From Novosphingobium aureum (GTDB taxonomy: Bacteria > Pseudomonadota > Alphaproteobacteria > Sphingomonadales > Sphingomonadaceae), in NCBI RefSeq assembly GCF_015865035.1, contig NZ_JADZGI010000001.1, positions 1,054,001 to 1,118,000 on the forward strand: a stretch of 64,000 bases of DNA, given 5' to 3'. The notes below the pieces were generated by a model. That model had not been told where the DNA came from. It worked only from the letters and a program-made list of their open reading frames with translations, and did no database searches. Of this stretch, positions 7,559 to 15,650 are shown piece by piece. Positions within the stretch are counted from its first letter, which is position 1. The number at the start of each line of letters is the position of its first letter. The translations under genes and the position numbers were made by a program.

Positions 7559-8126
7559 TCAATTCCTGCTTCTGCGACTCTTCCAGGGTCGCGCTGACGG
7601 TGAAGGCCGTCTCGAATGTGGTGAAGGCGGCAAGTGCGGCGCCCTCGATCGCGGCCGCCTCGACGGCGCTGAATTCCTGCTTCGCAAACCAGGGGACGAG
7701 CGCTTTCCAGACCGCGTGACCGGTATCGTCCTCCATGTAGCGAGAGGGACTACCGGTGGTGCGGCCCTGATAACCCTCGCGGCGAATCACTTCATTGCCC
7801 AGGCGCGAGCCCGCGATCACGTAGCAGACCCCCGCAGCGCCCTCTTCGGGCACCACCGCCTGTGGGATGTCGAGCGCGACAAGCGCCGAAACGGGCAGGC
7901 CGCGCTCGGCGAGATCGGCCGCCAGCATTGCCGGAAAGTCCGGGCAGGGAAGCGCCAGTTCGCGTTCGACGAAGCGGTGGAAGGTACTGAAGAGCGGGGA
8001 CAAAGCCATGGCGTGCGCGCCCAGAAAACGGCGCAGGTCAGCCTCCCGACCGAGGTCGAGCGAGCCGAACGCCTCGTCGAGACGGGCGTGCGAGGGCCCT
8101 GTGGCCTTGCGCAATTGGCTCAGCAT
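7551..8126 (-). CDS. bphO: Biliverdin-producing heme oxygenase (BphO)
   Basis: The 191-residue protein resembles bacterial heme oxygenases, with a proximal-His candidate in ATGPSHARLDEAFG (His14) and the distal-helix-like stretch CYVIAGSRLGNEVI. It would open heme to biliverdin, the chromophore of the phytochrome encoded immediately downstream with an 8-nt overlap. I chose the ATG at 8126, because the protein family normally starts close to this His and AGGACA lies about 8 nt upstream; an in-frame start 24 codons earlier gives an unlikely leader. A GGAAC-N16-AGTT element upstream (8227-8251) is an imperfect stress promoter candidate. Confidence 0.88.
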   Translation of the reverse strand: MLSQLRKATGPSHARLDEAFGSLDLGREADLRRFLGAHAMALSPLFSTFHRFVERELALPCPDFPAMLAADLAERGLPVSALVALDIPQAVVPEEGAAGVCYVIAGSRLGNEVIRREGYQGRTTGSPSRYMEDDTGHAVWKALVPWFAKQEFSAVEAAAIEGAALAAFTTFETAFTVSATLEESQKQELNG

Positions 8127-8226
8127 TCCTGGCCTGTCCTTATCCTGATGGTGCGAGCCCGAGCGGGAAACGCATAAGTGAAGTCGTGGCGATTGCAAGC
8201 AGCCGAGCAGGCGCCCGCCTCAAGCC

Positions 8227-8251
8227 AACTTTTCGCTCTCCGATATGTTCC
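8227..8251 (-). promoter_or_regulatory. Imperfect EcfG-type promoter candidate for bphO-bphP
   Basis: On the minus strand GGAAC (8251-8247) is followed after 16 nt by AGTT (8230-8227), one mismatch from CGTT. It lies about 100 nt upstream of bphO. Confidence 0.3.
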
Positions 8252-8308
8252 CGAGTACGCACATAGCAGCGCAACAGGGTTCCGTCTGTGCACTTAGATA
8301 CGCAGTCT

Positions 8309-8333
8309 GGAACCAGTGCCGCCTGCGCTGGTT
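8309..8333 (+). promoter_or_regulatory. Imperfect EcfG-type promoter candidate for the Crp/Fnr gene
   Basis: GGAAC (8309-8313) and GGTT (8330-8333) are separated by 16 nt, one mismatch from consensus. It lies about 120 nt upstream of the regulator start codon. Confidence 0.35.
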
Positions 8334-8453
8334 AGCAAGACAAGGGGCAACGAACCCGCATACCCGAAGGCTGGGGTCGCCATGGGGAGAAGCACGTAGT
8401 TCGCGGCACTGGCGGCGGACTGCAAACGATATGAAAAACCCGAGGACTCAACG

Positions 8454-9173
8454 ATGGATGCTATCAGGACGGATCGACGGTCGGACTTGCTTGACTGTCT
8501 CAACCAGTCAGACAGGGAGCTGCTCGAAAGCCGCCTTCAGGATGTCCATCTTGCCAGTGGCGATCTCATCTTCGAGGTCGGTTCTGCGGTCGACTACTGT
8601 TATTTTCCCATAGGCTCCTCGCTTTGCGCCTTCTTCGTGGAGATGGAGGAGGGCATGGCGGTCGAGACCATCCTGGTCGGGCGCGAGGGCGCGCTGGGCG
8701 GCGTGGTCTCGAGTGGGCACCTGCCTGCCTATTCGCGCGCGAGCGTGGTGCACGGCGGGTTGTTCCGCCGCATTTCGCAGCGCGAACTCGCAGCGCTCAA
8801 GCAGAGTTCGCCGGGGATCAACTCGCTGTTCTGCCGCTATGCCGACTGCGTCATGGCGCAGGTGTTCCAGTCGATCGCCTGCAATGCGGTCCACACCATC
8901 GAGCAGCGCGCCGCGAAGTGGCTGACCGCGACGGTCGACCGCATCGGACGGCCCGAGGTGATGATGACGCAGGAGCAGCTCGCTTCGATCATGGGGATCG
9001 GGCGTAGCTACGCCAGCCGCGTCCTACAGCGCTTCAAGCGCGACGGTCTGCTGCGCACCCGGCGCGGCGGGCTCGAGGTGCTCGACGCCCATGCGCTCGG
9101 CGAGCGGGCCTGCTCGTGCAACCAGCAGGTGCAAGGTCACTTCGACAAGGTGCTGGGCGGGCTCTATCCCTGA
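8454..9173 (+). CDS. Crp/Fnr-family transcriptional regulator
   Basis: The 239-residue protein has an N-terminal cyclic-nucleotide-binding-like beta barrel (about 15-130) and a C-terminal winged helix (about 145-215) with the HTH MTQEQLASIMGIGRSYASRVLQRFKRDGLL. It lacks the N-terminal cysteine cluster of oxygen-sensing FNR and has no clear cAMP-binding signature, so the effector is unknown. A CSC motif lies near the C-terminus. It is divergent from bphO-bphP, and both directions have near-consensus EcfG elements, which suggests a shared stress context. The start at 8454 has only a weak ribosome-binding site. Confidence 0.85.
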   Translation: MDAIRTDRRSDLLDCLNQSDRELLESRLQDVHLASGDLIFEVGSAVDYCYFPIGSSLCAFFVEMEEGMAVETILVGREGALGGVVSSGHLPAYSRASVVHGGLFRRISQRELAALKQSSPGINSLFCRYADCVMAQVFQSIACNAVHTIEQRAAKWLTATVDRIGRPEVMMTQEQLASIMGIGRSYASRVLQRFKRDGLLRTRRGGLEVLDAHALGERACSCNQQVQGHFDKVLGGLYP

Positions 9174-9194
9174 CGAGTGCTGCGGCGCGTCGAG

Positions 9195-9224
9195 GCATCA
9201 TCCCCGTCGGCTGCGGGATGATGC
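9195..9224. terminator. Bidirectional terminator between the Crp/Fnr gene and arsH
   Basis: Perfect 10-bp arms (GCATCATCCC at 9195-9204, GGGATGATGC at 9215-9224) sit between two convergent genes separated by only 63 nt. Confidence 0.6.
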
Positions 9225-9236
9225 CCGTGCGCGCGC

Positions 9237-9986
9237 TCAATCCTGCGGCGCACCGATCGCGACTGCGGCGTGGTCCTCGGCGTCGCCAAGCGGCACGCCC
9301 GCTTCCTTGCGCTCGGAATAGCGGTCGACCAGCTGCGCTGCGTGCGGGCGCAGCAGCACGGTGAAGCGCACGAGTTCCTCCATCACATCGACGATGCGAT
9401 CGTAATAGCTCGAGGCACGCATGCGCCCCGCCTCGTCGAACTCCTTGTAGGCCATCGCCACCGAGGACTGGTTGGGCACGGTGAACATGCGCATCCAGCG
9501 CCCGAGCAGGCGCAGCGTGTTGACCGCGTTGAACGACTGCGACCCGCCCGAGACCTGCATCACCGCCAGCGTGCGCCCTTGCGTCGGGCGCAGCCCGCGC
9601 AGCTGCAGCGGGAGATGGTCGATCTGCGCCTTCATGATGCCGGTCACCTGACCGTGGCGCTCGGGGCTGCACCAGACCATGCCTTCCGACCACAGCGCAT
9701 GTTCGCGCAGCTCGTGGACCGCCGGGTGGTCGTCGCCCGCCACCTGATCGGGCAGCGGCAGGTCGCGCGGATCGAAGATGCGCACCTCGGCGCCGAAGAA
9801 GCGCAGCAGGCGCGCGGCTTCCTCTACCGCAAGGCGCGAGAAGGAGCGTTCGCGCAGCGAGCCGTAGAGCAGCAGGATGCGCGGCGGCGGCTGGTCGTCA
9901 CCGAGGCCGAGAGCGGGGCGGCGGTGTGCAAAACGCGCGTCGAGCGTGGGCAGGTGATCGGGATCGGGCAGGTCGCGAAGGCGCAT
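9237..9986 (-). CDS. arsH: ArsH-type NADPH-dependent FMN reductase
   Basis: The 249-residue flavoprotein has the FMN-binding loop LLYGSLRERSFS, the region SPERHGQVTGIMKAQIDHLP and the ArsH-typical SGGSQSFNAVNTLR. Known ArsH proteins reduce quinones or oxygen and oxidise trivalent organoarsenicals. I start it at the ATG at 9986, where the family N-terminus MRLRDLPDPDHLP begins; 33 further upstream codons are low-complexity and run into the arsR end. It follows arsR by 31 nt in the same direction, so the two form an operon. No arsenate reductase or arsenite pump is present in the window. Confidence 0.92.
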   Translation of the reverse strand: MRLRDLPDPDHLPTLDARFAHRRPALGLGDDQPPPRILLLYGSLRERSFSRLAVEEAARLLRFFGAEVRIFDPRDLPLPDQVAGDDHPAVHELREHALWSEGMVWCSPERHGQVTGIMKAQIDHLPLQLRGLRPTQGRTLAVMQVSGGSQSFNAVNTLRLLGRWMRMFTVPNQSSVAMAYKEFDEAGRMRASSYYDRIVDVMEELVRFTVLLRPHAAQLVDRYSERKEAGVPLGDAEDHAAVAIGAPQD

Positions 9987-10017
9987 GGGGAAACCTTGTG
10001 TGAATGGGAAGGGGAGG

Positions 10018-10362
10018 TCAGTCGGCGGCGGGGGCGCAACACGAGAGGGTTTCGAGCAAGGGCGCGCACAAGTCGGCGCGGCCATCGCAGCAATCGCGCA
10101 CGAGGTAGAGCATGAGGGCGCTCATCGCGGAGATCTCGGCGCGCTGGATCTGCTGGCGGCCCTGCTTGTGCGCGCTGACCAGCCCGGCCTTCACCAGCAC
10201 CGCCAGATGCGTCGAGAGCGTGCTCTGGCTGAGCCCGGCGGCCTCGACCAGCGTGCCGGTCGAAAGGCCCTCGGGCGCATGGCGCACGAGCAGGCGGAAA
10301 GTGGCGAGGCGCGTGGGGTGGGCCAGCGCGGCGAGCGCGGCAAGGGCGCTTTCGGTGTCCAT
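10018..10362 (-). CDS. arsR: ArsR-family metalloregulator
   Basis: The 114-residue winged-helix protein has the ArsR/SmtB fold: ALAHPTRLATFRLLV, then the recognition helix in LSQSTLSTHLAVLVKAGLV. It lacks the ELCVCDL metal box of E. coli ArsR in the DNA-binding helix. Instead a C-terminal cluster (DCCDGRADLCAPLLETLSCC) offers five cysteines as a likely As(III) site. That fits the ArsR subclasses whose arsenite site lies at the C-terminus. It is first in the arsR-arsH operon and is expected to repress it. Confidence 0.9.
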   Translation of the reverse strand: MDTESALAALAALAHPTRLATFRLLVRHAPEGLSTGTLVEAAGLSQSTLSTHLAVLVKAGLVSAHKQGRQQIQRAEISAMSALMLYLVRDCCDGRADLCAPLLETLSCCAPAAD

Positions 10363-10462
10363 TCATCGGTAATAAGCGATGGGAATGGGCCGGTCAACGC
10401 GCGACGGTCAGGGCAGGCGCGAGGGTGGGGGCAAGGGCGGGGCGTTCGTCCCACAAGAGAAA

Positions 10463-10491
10463 TGGCCCGCCGCACCGGGTGCGACGGGCCA
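10463..10491 (-). terminator. Rho-independent terminator downstream of the aceA-linked small gene
   Basis: The arms TGGCCCG and CGGGCCA extend through one mismatch into a further 4-bp stem. On the minus strand the hairpin is followed by TTTCTCTT. It lies 108 nt beyond the stop of the small gene. Confidence 0.65.
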
Positions 10492-10598
10492 AGCTTTCCT
10501 CCCCAGGAAAACTCTTCGATGTCTCGGCGCGGCCTTCTGCGGGCCGTCACCGTGGCGATCGCCCCAGCAAGGGTGGGGCGGGGCGATCGCCTCCCCGG

Positions 10599-10775
10599 TC
10601 AGCGGCGCGAGGCCGAGCCGAGGCGGTGGTAGAGGCTGGAATACTTGGACGAGATCGGATCGTCCTCGTGGGCCTTCAGGTAGAACAGGACCGCGTCCTG
10701 CAGCAGCTTGAAGTCCTGGTTCGAAAGCACGGCGCGCGCGCGGGCCGGTTCGATCGTGGCGGTGGCAGTGGTCAT
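10599..10775 (-). CDS. Small uncharacterised protein downstream of isocitrate lyase
   Basis: The product is 58 residues, without a signal peptide or membrane segment, mostly helical with the core LSNQDFKLLQDAVLFYLKAHEDDPISSKYSSLYHRLG. The start at 10775 is favoured by a strong AGGAAGGAG site 8 nt upstream; a longer frame upstream looks unlike coding sequence. It lies 140 nt after aceA on the same strand and before a terminator, so it may be expressed with the glyoxylate-shunt gene. I do not recognise the family. That it is a real gene is supported mainly by the ribosome-binding site and its composition. Confidence 0.6.
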   Translation of the reverse strand: MTTATATIEPARARAVLSNQDFKLLQDAVLFYLKAHEDDPISSKYSSLYHRLGSASRR

Positions 10776-10915
10776 TTCACGTCTCCTTCCTGTGCTCGCG
10801 TTTGTCATGGCGTGAGCGGGTTGCTCACCGAGGGGGATCAGCGGAAGCAGGTCCCCGCTCGGCAATTTCAGATGTCCGTGCATGGTCATGGCGCGGACCG
10901 GTTCGGCCTGCCGCG

Positions 10916-12517
10916 TCATGCGGCGAACTGGTTCATCGTATTGTGCTCGCCGCCGGCCTTGAGGGCCGCTTCACCGGCGAAGTATTCCTTGTGATCGTCG
11001 CCGATGTCCGAGCCGGCCATGTTCTGGTGCTTGACGCAGGCGATGCCCTGGCGGATTTCCTGGCGCTGGACGCCCTTGACGTAGCCGAGCATGCCCTGTT
11101 CGCCGAAGTACTCCTTGGCGAGGTTGTCGGTCGACAGCGCCGCGGTGTGGTAGGTCGGCAGGGTGATGAGGTGGTGGAAGATGCCCGCCTCGCGCGCCGC
11201 GTCCCTCTGGAAGGTGCGGATGCGCTCGTCGGCCTCTGCCGCCAGCTCGGTGCCGTCGTAGTCCACGCTCATCAGCTTCGCCCGGTCGTAGCCCGACATG
11301 TCGCGCCCTTCGCCTTCCCAGGCATCGAAGACCTGCTGGCGGAAGTTGAGCGTCCAGTTGAAGCTGGGCGAGTTGTTGTAGACCAGCTTGGCGTTGGGCA
11401 TTTCCTCGCGGATGCGGCTGACCATCCCGCCGATCTGGCCGATGTGCGGCTTCTCGGTCTCGATCCAAAGCAGGTCCGCACCGTTACGAAGCGCGTTGAT
11501 GCAGTCGAGCACGCAGCGGTCTTCGCCGGTTCCGGGACGGAACTGGTAGAGATTGCTGGGCAGGCGCTTGGGGCGCATCAGCTTGCCGTCGCGGCTGATC
11601 AGGACTTCGCCGTGGCCGACCTCGCCCGCGCCGATCTCGTCGCAATCGAGGTAGCTGTTGTACTGGTCGCCGATGTCGCCTGCCTCGCGGGTGAAGGCGA
11701 TCTGCTTGGTGAGGCCAGCGCCCAGCGAGTCGGTGCGTGCCACGATCAGCCCGTCGTCGACGCCCAGTTCCATGAAGGCATAGCGGATCGCACGGATCTT
11801 CGCGATGAAGTCCTCGTGCGGGACCGTGACCTTGCCGTCCTGGTGACCGCACTGCTTCTCGTCCGAGACCTGGTTCTCGATCTGCAGGCAGCAGGCGCCG
11901 GCCTCGATGAACTTCTTGGCGAGCAGGTACGTCGCCTCGGCGTTGCCGAAGCCGGCGTCGATGTCGGCGATGATCGGCACGACGTGGGTCTCGTGGCCGT
12001 CGATCGCGGCCTCGATGCGCTTTGCCTCCATCTCGTCACCGGCCTTTCGCGCCTTGTCGAGGTCGCGGAACATGCCGCCCAGCTCGCGGGCATCGGCCTG
12101 CTTGAGGAAGGTGTAGAGCTCCTCGACTAGCGCGGGGACGCAGGTCTTCTCGTGCATCGACTGGTCGGGCAGCGGTCCGAACTCGCTGCGCAGCGCGGCG
12201 ACCATCCAGCCCGAGAGGTAGAGGTAGCGCCCCTTGGTCGAGCCGAAGTGCTTCTTGATGGAGATCAGCTTCTGCTGGCCGATGAACCCGTGCCAGCAGC
12301 CCAGCGACTGGGTGTAGTTGGCAGGGTCGGCATCGTATGCGGCCATGTCCTGGCGCATGATCTTCGCGGTGTAGCGGGCGATGTCGAGGCCGGTGTGGAA
12401 CCGGTTCTGGGTGCGCATGCGGGCGACCGATTCGGCCTCGATGCCGTTCCAGTTGGGCTCGCCGGCGATGGTCTGTCCGGCTTCGGTGATCTTGCTCTGG
12501 TAGGTCACTGTGCTCAT
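10916..12517 (-). CDS. aceA: Isocitrate lyase (glyoxylate shunt)
   Basis: The 533-residue enzyme splits isocitrate into succinate and glyoxylate, allowing growth on acetate and fatty acids. The catalytic loop is EKQCGHQDGK with Cys223, the variant KQCGH form found in the ~530-residue isocitrate lyases (as in Pseudomonas) rather than KKCGH. Other conserved blocks are ADIDAGFGN and ARTDSLGA. The start at 12517 (MSTVTYQ) fits the family; an in-frame extension would run through the palindromic operator. It is divergent from a ScfR/RamB-type regulator, the expected controller. Confidence 0.96.
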   Translation of the reverse strand: MSTVTYQSKITEAGQTIAGEPNWNGIEAESVARMRTQNRFHTGLDIARYTAKIMRQDMAAYDADPANYTQSLGCWHGFIGQQKLISIKKHFGSTKGRYLYLSGWMVAALRSEFGPLPDQSMHEKTCVPALVEELYTFLKQADARELGGMFRDLDKARKAGDEMEAKRIEAAIDGHETHVVPIIADIDAGFGNAEATYLLAKKFIEAGACCLQIENQVSDEKQCGHQDGKVTVPHEDFIAKIRAIRYAFMELGVDDGLIVARTDSLGAGLTKQIAFTREAGDIGDQYNSYLDCDEIGAGEVGHGEVLISRDGKLMRPKRLPSNLYQFRPGTGEDRCVLDCINALRNGADLLWIETEKPHIGQIGGMVSRIREEMPNAKLVYNNSPSFNWTLNFRQQVFDAWEGEGRDMSGYDRAKLMSVDYDGTELAAEADERIRTFQRDAAREAGIFHHLITLPTYHTAALSTDNLAKEYFGEQGMLGYVKGVQRQEIRQGIACVKHQNMAGSDIGDDHKEYFAGEAALKAGGEHNTMNQFAA

Positions 12518-12602
12518 CCCATGAATTCGGTGGTTGTCTTCGATGAGCTGCAGGTAGGGCGAAATTTTGCTGCGCGAAATGCCTTGCGGAGTGACGTTGT
12601 AA

Positions 12603-12629
12603 AACTTTACAGCTATAGCTTGTAAAGTT
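12603..12629. promoter_or_regulatory. Palindromic operator between aceA and the ScfR-type regulator
   Basis: AACTTTACA (12603-12611) and TGTAAAGTT (12621-12629) form perfect 9-bp arms around the self-complementary centre GCTATAGC plus one base. The site lies 86 nt upstream of aceA and 27 nt upstream of the regulator, in otherwise AT-rich DNA. It is the likely binding site of the regulator. Confidence 0.65.
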
Positions 12630-12655
12630 GTACAGGACTTACAGGGGGCGAATCC

Positions 12656-14065
12656 GTGGCAGAGTCGCGAAGCGTGCAAAGGCCATTGTATCTAGGTCCA
12701 AGACTGCGCCGCCTGCGCCGCGAGCTCGGGCTGACCCAGCAGGCCATGGCCGACGATCTGGAAATCTCGGCCAGCTACGTCGCGCTGCTCGAGCGCAACC
12801 AGCGCCCGGTCACCGCCGACATGCTCCTGCGGCTGGCACGCACCTACCGCCTCGAGATCGCCGACATCGCCAGCGAGGACGGCGAGGACTATGCCCGGCG
12901 TCTCGCCGAGGTGCTGCGCGACCCGATCTTCGCCGACATCGACCTGCCCGCGCTCGAGGTCTCCGATCTGGCGATGAGCTTCCCCGGCATTTCCGAAGCG
13001 CTGCTCAGGCTCCACGGCGCCTATACCCGCGAGCAGCAGGCGCTGGCCGAGCAGCGCGCCGCCGGGCCGGGGGCGGACGAGAACGAACCGGTGCGCGAGG
13101 CGCAGCGCTTCCTCGGCGCGCGGCGCAACTACTTCCACCCGCTCGACATGCGCGCCGAGGAACTGGCGGCCGAGATCGAGCAGGCGGGCGGGGCGAGTGC
13201 CTGGCTCGCGGCCAAGGGGGTTCGCGTGCGTTCGCTCCCGCCCGATGTCATGATGGGGGCGCTGCGCCGCTTCGACCGGCACAACCAGCAGCTGCTGCTC
13301 GACGATACCCTCGATGCGCCCAGTCGCACCTTCCACATCGCCACGCACATCGCCCACACCGCGCTGCGCGCCGACATCAAGCAGGTGCTGCGGGTCGAGA
13401 GCTTCGCCTCGCGCACGACCGCGACGCTGCTGCTGCGCGCGCTCGCGGCCTATGGGGCAGGGGCCATCGTCATGCCCTATGCCCGCTTCGCCCGCGCGGT
13501 CGAGCAGCGCAGTTACGACATCGAGGCGCTGTGCGGGCTGTTCGGCGCGAGCTTCGAGCAGGTCGCGCACCGCCTCACCACGCTCCAGCGTCCGGGCGAG
13601 GAGCGCGTGCCGTTCTTCTTCCTGCGCATCGACGAGGCGGGCAATGTCTCCAAGCGGCTCGACGGGGCGGGCTTTCCCTTCGCCGCGCACGGGGGCGGGT
13701 GCCCCTTGTGGAGCGTGCATCAGGTCTTCCGGCGCCCGGGCGAGATTCACCGCCAGTGGCTCGAACTGCCGAGCGGCGAGCGCTATTTCTCTATCGCGCG
13801 CACCGTCACCAGCGCGGGCGGGGGGCTGGGGCGCCCGCGCGTGATGCGTGCGGTCGCGCTCGCCTGCGCTGCCGATCAGGCCGGCCGGCTGGCCTATGTC
13901 ACCGGCGAGGAAGCGGGTCGCGAGGCACCGACTCCGATCGGCGTCACCTGCCGCCTGTGCCACCGCCCCGAATGCGCCGCGCGCTCTGTCCCCCCGATCG
14001 GGCGCGACATCCTTGCCGACGACTACCGCCGCGGCGCGCAGCCCTACGCCTTCGCGGAAAGCTGA
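12656..14065 (+). CDS. ScfR/RamB-type short-chain fatty acid transcriptional regulator
   Basis: The 469-residue protein begins with an XRE-type HTH (about 15-70: LRRELGLTQQAMADDLEISASYVALLERNQRPVTADMLLRLA). A central IrrE/ImmA-like region (about 180-310) follows. The C-terminal DUF2083-type domain (about 320-460) holds cysteines in CRLCHRPECAARS. This layout is that of RamB/ScfR regulators of acetate and propionate metabolism. The start is GTG with AGGGGG 6 nt upstream. Divergence from aceA and the shared palindrome imply it controls isocitrate lyase and itself. Confidence 0.88.
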   Translation: MAESRSVQRPLYLGPRLRRLRRELGLTQQAMADDLEISASYVALLERNQRPVTADMLLRLARTYRLEIADIASEDGEDYARRLAEVLRDPIFADIDLPALEVSDLAMSFPGISEALLRLHGAYTREQQALAEQRAAGPGADENEPVREAQRFLGARRNYFHPLDMRAEELAAEIEQAGGASAWLAAKGVRVRSLPPDVMMGALRRFDRHNQQLLLDDTLDAPSRTFHIATHIAHTALRADIKQVLRVESFASRTTATLLLRALAAYGAGAIVMPYARFARAVEQRSYDIEALCGLFGASFEQVAHRLTTLQRPGEERVPFFFLRIDEAGNVSKRLDGAGFPFAAHGGGCPLWSVHQVFRRPGEIHRQWLELPSGERYFSIARTVTSAGGGLGRPRVMRAVALACAADQAGRLAYVTGEEAGREAPTPIGVTCRLCHRPECAARSVPPIGRDILADDYRRGAQPYAFAES

Positions 14066-14087
14066 CGGGCGAGGGGCTGCCGAAACG

Positions 14088-14129
14088 AGAAGGGGCGCTT
14101 CCACATGTCGTGAAAGCGCCCCTTCTTTC
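14088..14129. terminator. Bidirectional rho-independent terminator between scfR-type gene and putP
   Basis: Perfect 13-bp arms (AGAAGGGGCGCTT at 14088-14100, complement at 14114-14126) end in TTCT on the plus strand, between two convergent genes. Confidence 0.75.
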
Positions 14130-14162
14130 TGGTGCCTTGTTGCGGCGCCTTCTTGCGAAGGC

Positions 14163-15650
14163 TCAGGCCATGGCCGCTGCGGCAGCGCGGCTCGAGGTCA
14201 TCTTGCTCACCGCGACGATGGCTAGCGTCGATGCGATCACGCCGGGAATGATCTCGTAGACGCCCGGGCCGCCGAGGAAGCTCGCGTTCCATTCCATCAC
14301 GATCCAGAAGATCACGACCAGCGCGCCCACGACGAGGCCCGAGACCGCACCCGCACCCGACATCCCGCGCCAGGTCAGCGCGAGGAAGATCATCGGGCCG
14401 AATGCCGCGCCGAAGCCCGCCCAGGCGTTCGAGACGAGCTGGAGCACTTCGGAGTCGGGATCGCTGGCGATGGCGATGGCAGCGAGCGAGACCAGCAGCA
14501 CCGCGACGCGGCCAACGTTCACGATCTCGCGCTCCGAGGCGTTCTTGCGCAGGAACAGGCGGTAGAAGTCCTCGGCGAGCGAGCTGGACGAGACCAGCAG
14601 CTGCGAGGAGATCGTGCTCATGATCGCGGCGAGCAGGGCCGCCAGCAGGAAGCCGGTGATCAGCGGGTGAAACAGCAGGTGGGCAAGCGCGATGAAGATC
14701 GTCTCGGGATCGTCGAGCGGGATGGCGTTGCGCTGCATGTAGGCACGGCCTGCAAGGCCGACGCCGAGAGCGCCGATGAGCGAGACGAACATCCAGCCCA
14801 TGCCGATGTTGCGCGCGACCGCCACGTCCTTGACGCTGCGCACAGCCATGAAGCGCACGATGATGTGCGGCTGGCCGAAGTAGCCAAGGCCCCAGGCGAC
14901 GGCCGAGAGCCAGCCGATGAAGGTCAGCCCGTGCGTGAGCGAGAGGAACTGCGGATCGATCTCGGTGAGGGTCACGTTCATCTGGCCAAAGCCGTCGCCC
15001 TGACCGCCCCACAGCACCACGACCGGCATCAGCACCAGTGCGACGACCATGATGCAGCCCTGACAGAAGTCGGTCAGCGAGACCGCGAGGAAGCCGCCGA
15101 CCATCGTATAGGCAAGCACCACGCCCGCAGTCAGCCAGATGCCGAACATGTAGTCGCTCATGCCGACATCGCCGAACAGGCCGGCAAAGCTCGTCACGAA
15201 CAGCTTGCCGCCGCCCACGAGACCAGCGGCGGTGTAGACGGTGAAGAAGACGACGATGATGACGGCCGAAACCACGCGCAGCAGCGTTGCCTTGTCGGGG
15301 AAGCGGTTGGCGAGGAATTCGGGGATCGTCAGGGCGTTTCCGTAGGACACTGTCTGCTCGCGCAGGCGCGGGGCGACCACGATCCAGTTGACGAGCGCGC
15401 CCAGGAACAGGCCGATGCCGATCCATGCCTCGACCAGTCCCGAGGCATAGAGCGCACCGGGCAGGCCCATGAGCAGCCAGCCGGACATGTCCGATGCACC
15501 CGCCGAGAGCGCGGCCACCGCCGGGTGCAGGTTGCGCCCGCCCAGCAGGTAGCCCTCGGAATCCTCGGTGGATTTCTTCCAGGCATAGAGGCCGATGCCG
15601 AGCATCAGCACGAAATAGAGGGTGAGTGAGATGAGGGTTCCTGTCTGCAT
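14163..15650 (-). CDS. putP: Sodium/proline symporter (SSS family)
   Basis: The 495-residue protein has about 13 hydrophobic helices. Solute:sodium symporter signatures include the TM2 region LSAGASDMSGWLLMGLPGALY, the gate GWLSAVAWGLGYFGQPHIIVRFMA and the Na+-site region LLAALLAAIMSTISSQLLVSSSSLAEDFYR. These match the PutP branch, so L-proline with Na+ is the likely substrate pair. The start at 15650 (MQTGTLISLTLYF) begins directly with the first helix. Upstream in-frame codons are rich in Cys and unlikely. No proline dehydrogenase gene is adjacent. Confidence 0.93.
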   Translation of the reverse strand: MQTGTLISLTLYFVLMLGIGLYAWKKSTEDSEGYLLGGRNLHPAVAALSAGASDMSGWLLMGLPGALYASGLVEAWIGIGLFLGALVNWIVVAPRLREQTVSYGNALTIPEFLANRFPDKATLLRVVSAVIIVVFFTVYTAAGLVGGGKLFVTSFAGLFGDVGMSDYMFGIWLTAGVVLAYTMVGGFLAVSLTDFCQGCIMVVALVLMPVVVLWGGQGDGFGQMNVTLTEIDPQFLSLTHGLTFIGWLSAVAWGLGYFGQPHIIVRFMAVRSVKDVAVARNIGMGWMFVSLIGALGVGLAGRAYMQRNAIPLDDPETIFIALAHLLFHPLITGFLLAALLAAIMSTISSQLLVSSSSLAEDFYRLFLRKNASEREIVNVGRVAVLLVSLAAIAIASDPDSEVLQLVSNAWAGFGAAFGPMIFLALTWRGMSGAGAVSGLVVGALVVIFWIVMEWNASFLGGPGVYEIIPGVIASTLAIVAVSKMTSSRAAAAAMA

